From NCBI GenBank assembly GCA_046293395.1, contig JBKBOU010000002.1:62001-126000 (forward strand): a stretch of 64,000 nt of DNA, read 5' to 3'. How positions within the stretch are numbered: the stretch's first letter is position 1; the number at the start of each line of letters is the position of its first letter. Positions 17,239 through 25,872 of the stretch are shown here, piece after piece. The stretch comes from CAYNRA01 sp046293395. Its GTDB lineage: Bacteria > Bacteroidota > Bacteroidia > Cytophagales > Spirosomataceae. The position numbers and the translations under genes were made by a program. The notes beneath the pieces were generated by a model that saw nothing but the letters and a program-made list of their open reading frames with translations, searched no databases and was not told the origin of the DNA.

Positions 17239-19118
17239 TAATTCTGTATTTCTAAAAGTAAAAATCCTGTTGATTCAACCGTAATTCCCTCTAAATCAAC
17301 TAATTCACCTGTAAGTAAATTTTTCGCTTTATTCGCTCCTTTTAGGACTTCTTGGAATCGACTCATTGAAATTTGTTGCGATTGTGTATTCGTATTCGAG
17401 ATAACCATCACGCGCTGTTTATCTGTATATCTAAAATACACATATACTCCCTCTTGGAAAGGCGCAAATTGCTTGAATTTTCCTTGCGTAATTGCCTCAG
17501 AATTTTTACGAATAGTCGCTAATTTTTTTACAAAATCATACGTTTCTTGCTCCAGTGGAGTACGATCAGAGGCATTGAATTTATTTTGTGCATCTGATTT
17601 CCAACCACCTACAAAATCCTTACGAACCTCCGCATCTGACGGATTTTTGAAGTTCTTTACAGCCAATTCTGTTCCATAATAGATTTGAGGAATCCCACGG
17701 AGAGTCATGAGCCAAGTGAGTCCCATTTTGTACTTCGCGTGATTTTCGCCAATCACGGATAGAAAACGGTCTTCGTCGTGGTTATCTAAATAGGTGACTA
17801 ATAATTCTGGATTTTGATATAGATAATCTTGCGCCAATGTTCCATAAATTCGGTTTACCCCATCATGCCAACCATAAGCCTGATTTAATCCTGTTTTTAT
17901 AGCTACAAATAACTGGTAATCAATAGTTGACTGCAAATTACAAGCAAAAGGCAGCTTCAAATTATTGCGTACAAACGCAGCTTGATTAGCGACAGGGGTC
18001 GCGATAGATTCACCGAATAAAAGAAGAGTTGGGTATTCTGCAAGCAAGGCATCATTGCAACGATTCATGAAATCCATGTCATTATACATGTACGTATCAA
18101 TTCGCCATGCATCTATTCCAAAGTATTCAACAGTCCAGAGAGCATGTTGAATCAAGAAATTGGCAACAAATGGATTTTTTTGGTTCAAATCTGGTAGAAA
18201 AGACATGAACCAGCCATTTGTCATCACTTTTCTATCGTATTCAGATGCATTTGGGTCTAGGATAGCCGGTTCCTTAAAAGACGTTTGGGTAAACGTATCC
18301 CATTGATTCAACCAATCTTTCATCGGTAAATCTTTCAAAATCCAGTGATTGATACCCACATGATTATATACGGCATCTTGGATTACCTTCAGACCTTTTT
18401 TATGCGCTTCGTCAATTAGGTTTTTATAGGCTTTATTGCCGCCTAAACGTTTATCCACTTGGTAATGATCCGTAAAACCATAGCCGTGGTAGGCACTGCG
18501 CATCGTACCATTTTCATTGGTTTGGGCTTGGTCGTTCTCAATAACGGGGTTTAGCCAGAGAGCTGTCACGCCTAAATCTGAGAAATAATCGAGATGTTGT
18601 TGAACGCCCTGCAAGTCTCCTCCATGTCTAGCAAATGGGTTATTTCTATCGACGGCTGGGTCAGCCATTTCCGGAAACGCATCGTTGGATTCATCTCCAT
18701 TGGCGAAGCGATCAGGCATGAGCAAATAGATAAAATCAGCGGGCGAAAGACCTTTGGGTTGATACGAAGAGCGCGGGAGCAAATCAAAGGATTGCTGTAC
18801 GGAACCTTCCTCCGTTTGTGCACGGAGTGTAAGTTGTCCAGGCTTAGTTTTTGGGTCAATGAGTAAATCGACAAAAACATAATTTGGGTTCTCCACTTTA
18901 TGTACTTTTTTAAGTTTCACGCCCTTGTAAGCATCCAAGGTAACAGAATGCTTCGCGATGTTTTTACCATGTACAAGGAGTTGAACTTCCGGATTTTTCA
19001 TCCCTACCCACCAATTTGTGGGGTTAATTCTCAAAGAAGAGATGGACTGAGCGTAGCTGTATCCACACACAAAGATTTGTACTATTACAAGGAATAGTAC
19101 GGTTTTTCTTAATTTCAT
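17238..19118 (-). CDS. exported GH13 alpha-amylase / neopullulanase (SusA-like)
   Basis: A 626-residue starch or dextrin hydrolase with a signal peptide (MKLRKTVLFLVIVQIFVCGYSYAQ), so periplasmic or surface-exposed. An N-terminal Ig-like cyclomaltodextrinase domain (residues about 30-125) precedes the GH13 barrel: DAVYNHVG (region I), GIDAWRIDTYMYN with the nucleophile Asp (II), LLFGESIA with the acid Glu (III) and TYLDNHDEDR (IV). A short beta-domain closes the protein (ITVESTGFLLLEIQN). It leads the amylase-pgmB-GH65 operon and is divergent from the second amylase. It would trim oligosaccharides to maltose for the phosphorolytic route. Neopullulanase versus cyclomaltodextrinase specificity cannot be decided. 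Confidence 0.92.
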   Translation of the reverse strand: MKLRKTVLFLVIVQIFVCGYSYAQSISSLRINPTNWWVGMKNPEVQLLVHGKNIAKHSVTLDAYKGVKLKKVHKVENPNYVFVDLLIDPKTKPGQLTLRAQTEEGSVQQSFDLLPRSSYQPKGLSPADFIYLLMPDRFANGDESNDAFPEMADPAVDRNNPFARHGGDLQGVQQHLDYFSDLGVTALWLNPVIENDQAQTNENGTMRSAYHGYGFTDHYQVDKRLGGNKAYKNLIDEAHKKGLKVIQDAVYNHVGINHWILKDLPMKDWLNQWDTFTQTSFKEPAILDPNASEYDRKVMTNGWFMSFLPDLNQKNPFVANFLIQHALWTVEYFGIDAWRIDTYMYNDMDFMNRCNDALLAEYPTLLLFGESIATPVANQAAFVRNNLKLPFACNLQSTIDYQLFVAIKTGLNQAYGWHDGVNRIYGTLAQDYLYQNPELLVTYLDNHDEDRFLSVIGENHAKYKMGLTWLMTLRGIPQIYYGTELAVKNFKNPSDAEVRKDFVGGWKSDAQNKFNASDRTPLEQETYDFVKKLATIRKNSEAITQGKFKQFAPFQEGVYVYFRYTDKQRVMVISNTNTQSQQISMSRFQEVLKGANKAKNLLTGELVDLEGITVESTGFLLLEIQN

Positions 19119-19166
19119 TCGGTTTCAAAGTATTGTTCGACAGAACAAAATAAAGCAATTAGTGAG

Positions 19167-19197
19167 TTTTTTCATAAAAAAAACATTTTTACCTTTG
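19167..19197 (+). promoter_or_regulatory. promoter of second amylase-transporter operon
   Basis: TACCTTTG at 19190-19197 matches TANNTTTG, with TTTT (consensus TTTG) at 19167-19170, exactly 19 bases upstream. Start of transcription near 19204 leaves about 20 bases to the ATG at 19225. The longer reading frame from 19162 would start inside the promoter and is therefore unlikely. Confidence 0.6.
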
Positions 19198-19224
19198 AAA
19201 TTCACGCGAAACTTTAACCTTAAA

Positions 19225-21003
19225 ATGAAACGCTTATTGTTGCATCTTGCCCTTATGAGTATCTTATCTACAACGTATGCCCAAGTGGCTAATCAACCCA
19301 AAGACGACAAATTAGTTATCTATCAAATTTTTACTCGATTATTCGGAAATACAAATTCAACCAATGCTTTCAACGGCACATTGGCGCAAAATGGCACAGG
19401 TAAACTGAATGATATTACGCTGAGAAGTTTACAAGCCTTGAAAGAATTTGGTATTTCACATGTATGGTACACGGGTGTTATTGAACACGCAACAATGACA
19501 GATTATTCCTCTTTTGGTATCAAAAAAGACCATCCAAGTGTTGTAAAAGGAATTGCTGGCTCACCGTATTCTATCAAAGATTACTACGATATCAATCCGG
19601 ATTTAGCCGTTGATGTACCCAACAGATTGCAAGAGTTTGACGCACTTGTTGCACGCACACATCAAGAAGGGTTAAAAGTCATTATTGATTTTGTACCAAA
19701 CCATGTAGCGCGTTCGTACTATTCGGATAAAAAGCCAGACGGTATCGAAGATTTTGGTGAAAAAGACGATAAAAATGTTTTTTTTGACCCCAATAACAAC
19801 TTTTATTATTTGCCCAATACGGTATTTGAAGTACCCAAAGAAGTAAATCCACCTGTCTCATTTACAGAGAGTTATGTAGAATATCCGGCAAAAGCGACAG
19901 GCAACGATGTCTTCTCAGCAACGCCTAGCATCAACGATTGGTACGAAGCCATCAAATTGAATTATGGGGTACATTATGGAGAAAATCAACGGAGATACCT
20001 CAAAAATATTCCAGATACATGGCATAAGATGCACCATATTCTTCGCTATTGGGCGGCAAAAAACGTCGATGGTTTTCGTTGTGATATGGCTGAAATGGTA
20101 CCTGTAGAATTTTGGTCTTGGGTAATTCCAAAAATTAAATCAGAGTTTCCGGATGTCATTTTTATCGCAGAAATTTACAATCCAGCTGCCTATCGTACCT
20201 ATTTGTTTGAAGGAAAATTTGACTATTTGTACGACAAAGTAGGGCTTTATGATGCTCTCAGACGGCTTATGGAAGGTGGTGGACATGCGGCAGACATTAC
20301 CCGTGTATGGCAACAAGAATCTGGTGATTTCGGCAATCGAATGCTTCGGTTCTTGGAAAACCACGATGAACAACGCATTGCTTCGCGCTTTTTTGCAAAA
20401 GATGCCCAAATGGGTATTCCTGCTATGTTCCTTTCAGCTACTTTACACAGCGGCCCGCTTATGTACTACTTTGGGCAGGAACTGGGTGTAAACCCTACGC
20501 AAGCAGAAGGTTTTCAAGGAGATGACGGCCGAACAACTATTTTTGATTATTGGGGTGTACCCGAGATTCAGGCATGGAATAATAACGGCAAATTCAACGA
20601 CGAAAAATTAACAAAAGAGCAAAAAGAACTCCGCCAAGCGTATTCGGAAATCAATGAATTTATAAAAAACAATTCGGCCGTCCGAAATGGACATTTCCAT
20701 GATTTACAATACTTAAATCACCACGGTTTATCTCCTAATTACAACGAGCAAAAAATCTATAGTTATTTGCGTTACAATGACGAGCAACAATTACTCATCG
20801 TTGTTAATTTTGATTTGAAACAGACCTACAAAACAGCTATAAAACTACCCAAAGGCGTATTGAAGGAAACCTCTGAAACGGCTACGATTACGCTGGGCGA
20901 ACAGAAAAAAGGGCGAAACAAACGGGCATGGAGTTCCTTGTACGAGACAGGATTACCCGTTGAGTGTCCTCCCAATTCATACCAAGTCTTTCTATTAAAA
21001 TAA
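19225..21003 (+). CDS. exported GH13 alpha-amylase
   Basis: A 592-residue GH13 enzyme with signal peptide MKRLLLHLALMSILSTTYAQ. Unlike its divergent neighbour it has no Ig-like N-terminal domain: the barrel begins at once with LVIYQIFTRLFGN. Region I is VIIDFVPNHVAR, region II VDGFRCDMAEMVP (nucleophile Asp), region III FIAEIYNP (acid Glu), region IV FLENHDEQR. A large insertion (FGEKDDKNVFFDPNNNFYY) follows region I. The ATG at 19225 was chosen because the signal peptide starts there and the promoter overlaps the upstream part of the frame. It is followed after 34 bases by the MFS transporter, so the two form one unit. The exact substrate among starch, dextrins or glycogen is not known. Confidence 0.92.
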   Translation: MKRLLLHLALMSILSTTYAQVANQPKDDKLVIYQIFTRLFGNTNSTNAFNGTLAQNGTGKLNDITLRSLQALKEFGISHVWYTGVIEHATMTDYSSFGIKKDHPSVVKGIAGSPYSIKDYYDINPDLAVDVPNRLQEFDALVARTHQEGLKVIIDFVPNHVARSYYSDKKPDGIEDFGEKDDKNVFFDPNNNFYYLPNTVFEVPKEVNPPVSFTESYVEYPAKATGNDVFSATPSINDWYEAIKLNYGVHYGENQRRYLKNIPDTWHKMHHILRYWAAKNVDGFRCDMAEMVPVEFWSWVIPKIKSEFPDVIFIAEIYNPAAYRTYLFEGKFDYLYDKVGLYDALRRLMEGGGHAADITRVWQQESGDFGNRMLRFLENHDEQRIASRFFAKDAQMGIPAMFLSATLHSGPLMYYFGQELGVNPTQAEGFQGDDGRTTIFDYWGVPEIQAWNNNGKFNDEKLTKEQKELRQAYSEINEFIKNNSAVRNGHFHDLQYLNHHGLSPNYNEQKIYSYLRYNDEQQLLIVVNFDLKQTYKTAIKLPKGVLKETSETATITLGEQKKGRNKRAWSSLYETGLPVECPPNSYQVFLLK

Positions 21004-21037
21004 CCCTTACCTACCAATAATTAACCAATTAAATCCT

Positions 21038-22411
21038 ATGGCATCCAGTACAACACCGTTAAACAGCGGAAATTCTTCACAAAAACCAGCCTTGTCTTTT
21101 TGGGATATATGGAACATGAGCTTCGGCTTTTTGGGCATACAAATGGGCTTTGCCTTACAAAATGCGAATGCAAGTCGCATTCTTCAAACATTTGGTGCAG
21201 ACGTCGAACACTTGTCTTGGTTTTGGCTTGTCGCCCCAATCACGGGCATGATTGTCCAACCCATTATTGGACATTACAGTGACCAAACTTGGACAAAAAT
21301 GGGAAGACGACGACCTTATTTTTTAACAGGCGCACTCCTTGCAGCCGTTGGGCTTGTGCTCATGCCTAATGCAGGAATCTTTGTGCATTTACTTCCTACC
21401 CTATGGATTGGCGCTGGATTTCTGATGATTATGGATGCATCTTTCAACATTGCCATGGAACCATTCAGAGCATTGGTTGCAGATAAACTGAACTCCGACC
21501 AACGAACACTCGGATTTTCTATTCAAACGGTTCTCATCGGTATTGGTGCTGTGGTGGGTTCTTGGCTTCCGTATATTTTAGCGGAGTGGTTCGGTGTAAC
21601 GAAAGTCGCGTTGGCGGGCGAAGTACCTTTCAATTTGATACTCTCTTTTGTTATTGGCGCATTACTATTGGTTGGTACAATTGTCTGGACAATTGCCAAA
21701 ACAACCGAATACAGTCCGGAGCAACAAGCCATTTATAATGGAGAAAGCACTGTACACGAAAAGGCAAAATTCAGTGCTATTTTTGTTGATATTAAAAACA
21801 TGCCTAAAGCGATGAAACAGCTCGGTTTGGTTCAGTTTTTCTCTTGGTTTGGGCTTTTTTCCATGTGGGTATTCTCAACGCCTGCTATTGCACAACATAT
21901 TTATCAATTACCTATCGGCGACAGTTCATCTGAAACCTATAATGATGCAGCCAATTGGGTAGGTGTCATATTTGGGGTTTATAATTTGGTTTCAGCCATT
22001 TATGCCTTCTTTTTACCCGCTATCGCGTATCGATTTGGACGTAAAAAAACCCATGCGTTTTCGTTAATTGCAGGTGGAATCGGGCTCATTTCCATTTATT
22101 TTATGCCATCTCCCGAGTGGCTCTTACTGTCTATGATTGGCGTTGGAATTGCATGGGCAAGTATTCTAGCCATGCCTTATGCCATCTTGGCGGGGTCAAT
22201 TCCTCACCAAAAAATGGGAATTTACATGGGTATTTTTAACTTTTTCATCACTTTACCACAGATTACCAACGGAATAGTCGGAGGTCTAATCGTAAAAAAC
22301 CTGTTTCAAAATCAAGCTATTTTAGCCCTAGTAATGGGTGGCGTTTGTTTACTTTTGGCAGCAATATCCGTTTTAAACGTGGAAGATAAAGACGATGTCG
22401 TTTTGGCATAA
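21038..22411 (+). CDS. MFS sugar transporter (SLC45/GPH-like, probable maltose uptake)
   Basis: A 457-residue inner-membrane protein with about 12 membrane segments. The cytoplasmic loop 2-3 motif is GHYSDQTWTKMGRRRPY, characteristic of the GPH/SLC45-type sucrose/maltose transporters; FRALVADKLNSDQRTLGFS matches the loop between helices 4 and 5. The second half has YRFGRKKTHAFSL as the matching 8-9 loop. The family moves glucosides by proton symport. Its place directly after an exported amylase and opposite a maltose-phosphorylase operon makes maltose import the best guess. A terminator follows 43 bases later. Confidence 0.88.
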   Translation: MASSTTPLNSGNSSQKPALSFWDIWNMSFGFLGIQMGFALQNANASRILQTFGADVEHLSWFWLVAPITGMIVQPIIGHYSDQTWTKMGRRRPYFLTGALLAAVGLVLMPNAGIFVHLLPTLWIGAGFLMIMDASFNIAMEPFRALVADKLNSDQRTLGFSIQTVLIGIGAVVGSWLPYILAEWFGVTKVALAGEVPFNLILSFVIGALLLVGTIVWTIAKTTEYSPEQQAIYNGESTVHEKAKFSAIFVDIKNMPKAMKQLGLVQFFSWFGLFSMWVFSTPAIAQHIYQLPIGDSSSETYNDAANWVGVIFGVYNLVSAIYAFFLPAIAYRFGRKKTHAFSLIAGGIGLISIYFMPSPEWLLLSMIGVGIAWASILAMPYAILAGSIPHQKMGIYMGIFNFFITLPQITNGIVGGLIVKNLFQNQAILALVMGGVCLLLAAISVLNVEDKDDVVLA

Positions 22412-22454
22412 AATACCCTTTTTGTCATCGATAAATACAAAATACATATCCATG

Positions 22455-22490
22455 CAACCTCCTACTTGGTCTATTGTAGGAGGTTGTTTC
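22455..22490 (+). terminator. intrinsic terminator after MFS transporter
   Basis: An 11-bp perfect stem CAACCTCCTAC/GTAGGAGGTTG (22455-22465 and 22476-22486) with a 10-base loop, then TTTC. It separates the sugar operon from the two-component genes. Confidence 0.7.
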
Positions 22491-22543
22491 ATTAAAAATG
22501 AGGAAATTAGAACATACACACTCATTACATATATTTTTAATCA

Positions 22544-23575
22544 ATGGAAACTAGCAAATCTGTCAAATTCGCTACGCATGTTATTTTATGGATATGCTAC
22601 ACTTTTCTACCCGTTATTTACACGATACAAAAGATATCCAATGATCCTGGCTTTGCTTCACAGTCCACATTTAATAATCCCTACTTTTGGGCGTTTGTTT
22701 CTGCCTCTTCTGTATCTTTGTTCTACATAAATTCGGAGATACTCATCCCGAATTATTTCAAGAAGAAAAAAAACTTACAATACTTTGGCATTCTGTCAGT
22801 CATTATCGGCTTGTTCATCATTGTTCGGGTGATTATGCGGATTAACATTACGGGGAGTTCAAGTCTTACTTATTATTTCTACTTTAATGCCCTACTTCCT
22901 TATTTGCTTATCTTTTCTTTGAGTACATCGTATCGTTTTTTTACGGATTACCAAAAAGAGCAGGAACTCATTCGCTCCAAAGAAAACGAGCGATTGCGGT
23001 CTGAACTTTCTTTTCTTCGCTCACAAATTTCTCCCCATTTTATGTTCAACTTAATGAACAGCATGGTGTCTTTGGCAAGGAAAAAATCGGACATATTAGA
23101 ACCCTCTTTGATAAAAATGTCTGAGCTGCTTCGTTATATGCTTTACGAAAAAGACGATTCAAAAATAGCTGTTGAGAAAGAAATTCAATATCTTGACAAC
23201 TATATTGCGCTGCAACAGCTTAGATTTGGAAAAAAAATTGCCATTCAATTTGATCATTCTGCGTGCCAAGACAATCATCTTATTGAACCCATGTTGTTGA
23301 TTCCGTTCGTCGAAAACGCTTTCAAACACGGTACTGGCTTGGTAAAAGAACCGTTTATTGAAATCATGCTCAGTTCTCAGCCGTGTTGCTTGTATTTTAA
23401 GGTTGTTAACAAAGTGACCACAGAAACCGTTGACGCCAAGGATTCTAGCTCAGGAATAGGACTTGCCAATGTTCGAAGAAGACTGGACTTACTTTATCCG
23501 AATGCATATACTTTGGATACACGCACAGAAAAAGACATATATATATCTGAATTACACTTAAATTTTGAAAAATAA
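22544..23575 (+). CDS. LytS/YehU-type sensor histidine kinase
   Basis: A 343-residue membrane histidine kinase. Four hydrophobic segments lie in residues about 8-135 (ICYTFLPVIYTI, FWAFVSASSVSLFYI, FGILSVIIGLFIIVRV, LLPYLLIFSLSTSY) with no recognisable ligand domain. A short coiled-coil follows, then the His_kinase domain with H165 in LRSQISPHFMFNLMNSM as phospho-acceptor, the N box VENAFKHGTG and the G box GIGLANVRRRLDLLYP of the ATPase. The TAA stop is immediately followed by the ATG of the response regulator. The ligand is unknown; proximity to the sugar operon is suggestive only, because a terminator lies between. Confidence 0.92.
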   Translation: METSKSVKFATHVILWICYTFLPVIYTIQKISNDPGFASQSTFNNPYFWAFVSASSVSLFYINSEILIPNYFKKKKNLQYFGILSVIIGLFIIVRVIMRINITGSSSLTYYFYFNALLPYLLIFSLSTSYRFFTDYQKEQELIRSKENERLRSELSFLRSQISPHFMFNLMNSMVSLARKKSDILEPSLIKMSELLRYMLYEKDDSKIAVEKEIQYLDNYIALQQLRFGKKIAIQFDHSACQDNHLIEPMLLIPFVENAFKHGTGLVKEPFIEIMLSSQPCCLYFKVVNKVTTETVDAKDSSSGIGLANVRRRLDLLYPNAYTLDTRTEKDIYISELHLNFEK

Positions 23576-24280
23576 ATGACATTGAATTGCATCGCAGTAG
23601 ATGACGAAGAGCTCGCGCTCGAACTCCTAGAAGACAACATCAAACAAGTCCCTTTTTTACGGCTCGTAGGAAAGTGCAGCAATGCATTTGAGGCGCTAGA
23701 AATTTTACAAACAGAAAAAGTTGACCTTATTTTTATGGATATTCAGATGCCAGGCTTAACGGGCATTCAGTTCCTAAAAAGCCTTAGCAACAGTCCGTTG
23801 GTGATTTTCATTACGGCTTACGAACAATATGCACTGGATGGTTTTGAATTAGATGTTGTTGATTATTTGCTAAAACCTGTTTCGTTTGAGCGTTTTTTAA
23901 AGGCAGCAAACAAGGCATTGGATAAGTACAGTGTGGCTCAACTTGCGTCCCAAGCTCCAAACAACGAATACTTTTTTGTAAACTCTGAATATTCTCTGGT
24001 CAAGGTGAAATACGACGATATTACCTATATCGAAGGACTGAAAGATTATATCAAAATATATCTGAAAGCAACCACTCGGCCTGTCATTACCCGGATGACC
24101 ATGAAAAGTATCGAAGAGAAGCTAATTCCATATAATTTCATGCGGGTACACAAATCGTTTATTATTTCGTTAGATAAAATAGTTTCTATCAGAAACCTAA
24201 AAGTGATGATAGAAAATGCGACTATTCCTATCAGTGAACAAAATATTGATGACCTCTTAACAAGAATTGGAAGTAAATAA
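23576..24280 (+). CDS. LytTR-family response regulator
   Basis: A 234-residue cytoplasmic regulator paired with the kinase upstream, abutting it without a gap. The receiver domain has acidic D9/D10 (AVDDEE), the phosphorylated Asp at about 55 (FMDIQMPG) and the conserved Lys in DYLLKPVSFERF. The LytTR DNA-binding domain covers about residues 130-230, with YIEGLKDYIKIYL and FMRVHKSFIISLDKI, its usual signature. LytTR domains bind direct repeats in promoters, but no such repeat was recognised nearby, so its targets are unknown. Confidence 0.95.
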   Translation: MTLNCIAVDDEELALELLEDNIKQVPFLRLVGKCSNAFEALEILQTEKVDLIFMDIQMPGLTGIQFLKSLSNSPLVIFITAYEQYALDGFELDVVDYLLKPVSFERFLKAANKALDKYSVAQLASQAPNNEYFFVNSEYSLVKVKYDDITYIEGLKDYIKIYLKATTRPVITRMTMKSIEEKLIPYNFMRVHKSFIISLDKIVSIRNLKVMIENATIPISEQNIDDLLTRIGSK

Positions 24281-24377
24281 TTTTGTATTCTATCTATACG
24301 AAAAAGGAAGTGACAATCGTTAATAGACTTATTCATAGTACATTATTTGACCACTTAATAAATTCAATTTGTACTAT

Positions 24378-24408
24378 TTTGGTAATTAAGGCAAAATCAT
24401 TACCTTTG
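24378..24408 (+). promoter_or_regulatory. Bacteroidetes-type promoter TTTG-N19-TACCTTTG
   Basis: TTTG at 24378-24381 and TACCTTTG at 24401-24408 are separated by exactly 19 bases: a perfect consensus. Transcription should start near 24415, leaving a leader of about 100 bases before the GH108-like gene. Confidence 0.78.
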
Positions 24409-24414
24409 CATTAG

Positions 24415-24515
24415 AAATAGAAAGAAAAGTCTTTCAATAGACTTACAAAATATATTTGGCTTTTGCCAATCTTGGCTGACAACCCCGAGAGAAGATTTCA
24501 CCATCTTTTTTTCAA
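24415..24515 (+). promoter_or_regulatory. structured leader with competing stems, possible attenuator
   Basis: About 100 bases between the predicted transcription start and the ATG. It holds a first hairpin AAGTCT/AGACTT (24427-24432 with 24439-24444). Then come TTGGC (24456-24460), GCCAA (24465-24469) and TTGGC (24472-24476), so the central GCCAA can pair with either flank but not both. A weak AAGAT/ATCTT hairpin (24492-24496 with 24503-24507) is followed by seven Ts ending next to the start codon. This is the layout of a switch or attenuator. It matches no riboswitch class that I recognise. Confidence 0.4.
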
Positions 24516-25124
24516 ATGTTAAAATGTAAGAAGTGTGTATTCATTTCGGTTGTCGTTTGTTCTTTGTTTTTTGTTTTCAGTGTGAAAGCAGCCTCTTTTG
24601 AAAAGTACGCCCCCAAATTACTTCGTTTTGAAGGAAAGGGCTACGGGATTCATAAAGCTGTTTGGGGCGAAAAAGACTTTAGCAAGTCTCAAGCTTTGCA
24701 GATTCTCCGTCGAGAGTATTGGGATAAATACCACGGAAATGCATTCAAGCACCAAGAAGTGGCCGAAGTCCTCATTGACCACCTGATTAACGCAGGGCCT
24801 GGTAAAGAAAATGAGCATATAAAGGCGTTCGAAGCAATTATTGGAGTACCACAAAACGGTATTCTTTCTTTAAAAGATATTGAAAGAGCCAACTCCTTTT
24901 ATTTTGCCGAACAAGTCGTAAATCCATACGTAAAATATAGAATTTACTACTATCACACCCGAAAGAAGTCAGCAGAATACCCTGGATGGGTGACACGCGC
25001 TGCCTCTTTCTTCATCAAAAATACGAACTTACATACAAGTATTTCTGATGTTTCCCTTCCCGCTGACATCGAAAAACGGTTTAGATACGTCGATTTCAAT
25101 AGTGTTTACGCTGCCAATCGATAA
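24516..25124 (+). CDS. exported GH108-like peptidoglycan-degrading protein
   Basis: A 202-residue protein with a signal peptide (MLKCKKCVFISVVVCSLFFVF) that fits the GH108/putative peptidoglycan-binding family of small lysozymes. The catalytic Glu would be E39 in LLRFEGKGYGIHKAVWG; the usual long EGG..DPGGATNKGIT loop is shortened. The family signature continues with LRREYWDKYHGNAF, VAEVLIDHLINAGPG and an end part with PQNGILSLKDIERAN, like the PG_binding_3 domain. It would cut murein in the periplasm, for remodelling or attack. It stands alone behind a perfect promoter and a structured leader and ends in a terminator. Family assignment is moderate because the active-site loop is unusual. Confidence 0.7.
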   Translation: MLKCKKCVFISVVVCSLFFVFSVKAASFEKYAPKLLRFEGKGYGIHKAVWGEKDFSKSQALQILRREYWDKYHGNAFKHQEVAEVLIDHLINAGPGKENEHIKAFEAIIGVPQNGILSLKDIERANSFYFAEQVVNPYVKYRIYYYHTRKKSAEYPGWVTRAASFFIKNTNLHTSISDVSLPADIEKRFRYVDFNSVYAANR

Positions 25125-25153
25125 TTCTAAATCTGTGTCTTACAGAATACCTC

Positions 25154-25188
25154 AAAGCGAGCTCCTTCTCCAAGGGCTCGCTTTTTTT
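25154..25188 (+). terminator. intrinsic terminator after GH108-like gene
   Basis: Stem AAAGCGAGC/GCTCGCTTT extended by CCTT/AAGG past a one-base bulge (left arm 25154-25167, right arm from 25172), then seven Ts. Confidence 0.8.
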
Positions 25189-25282
25189 CTTTTTGGAAAT
25201 AAGATTTTATTCTTTTTTTTTCTCTTTCATTGAAATTGCCCAATTTTGTAGCCTATTACAACCCGTACACCTTCATCAAACA

Positions 25283-25747
25283 ATGCAAAATAGTGAACTA
25301 GATAGAATTATCGAAAACATGGATACCGTATTCAGAGGCGATGCTTGGCATGGCCCATCCGTCATGGAAATCCTGAATAGCCTTCCCCCCCATGCTGTCA
25401 CACAGAAAAATGGGACCTCCAAACACACCATCGCAGAACTTGTCTTTCACTTAAAAGCATGGCGTATTTTCGTGTTTCAAAAATTACAAAATAATATCCA
25501 CTTCTCTCTGCAAACAGAAACGGATAACTGGGGAAACCCCACGGAAGTATCTGAAGAAAATTGGCCTAATCTCGTAAAAGACTTAAAAGAAGCCCACTCA
25601 AACCTCCTCCAAGAGCTTGAGAAATTTGACGATGCGCTCCTCAGCCAACGCGTAGCAGGCGAACACTACGATTTTTACACGTTACTCCACGGCATCATCC
25701 AACACGATACCTACCATCTAGGCATGATTTGGGTGCTTTGGGACTAA
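25283..25747 (+). CDS. DinB-superfamily protein
   Basis: A 154-residue predicted four-helix-bundle metal protein. The three family His residues are visible: one in ELVFHLKAWR and two in HGIIQHDTYHLGMI near the C terminus. Members include damage-induced DinB of Bacillus and thiol-transferases such as bacillithiol S-transferase; the reaction here is unknown. The ATG at 25283 was chosen over an upstream in-frame start at 25193 because homologues begin near MQNSELDRIIENM, and the upstream start would lie at the edge of the preceding terminator. Codon use and length are ordinary. Confidence 0.85.
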   Translation: MQNSELDRIIENMDTVFRGDAWHGPSVMEILNSLPPHAVTQKNGTSKHTIAELVFHLKAWRIFVFQKLQNNIHFSLQTETDNWGNPTEVSEENWPNLVKDLKEAHSNLLQELEKFDDALLSQRVAGEHYDFYTLLHGIIQHDTYHLGMIWVLWD

Positions 25748-25872
25748 TTTTTCTCATTCCTTCACCTCTTTTCTTTTTTCCAAAAAGAAAAAATACCGAT
25801 GGAAACTTGACCTATTCTTTTGAAATACCAAGGAAATCCGCTTACTTGTAAATATTTCTAATCAAGAAAGCC

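Noticed and set aside
24415..24515. Known riboswitch (SAM, cobalamin, preQ1)
   Set aside because: No conserved core of these classes is present; only competing short stems.
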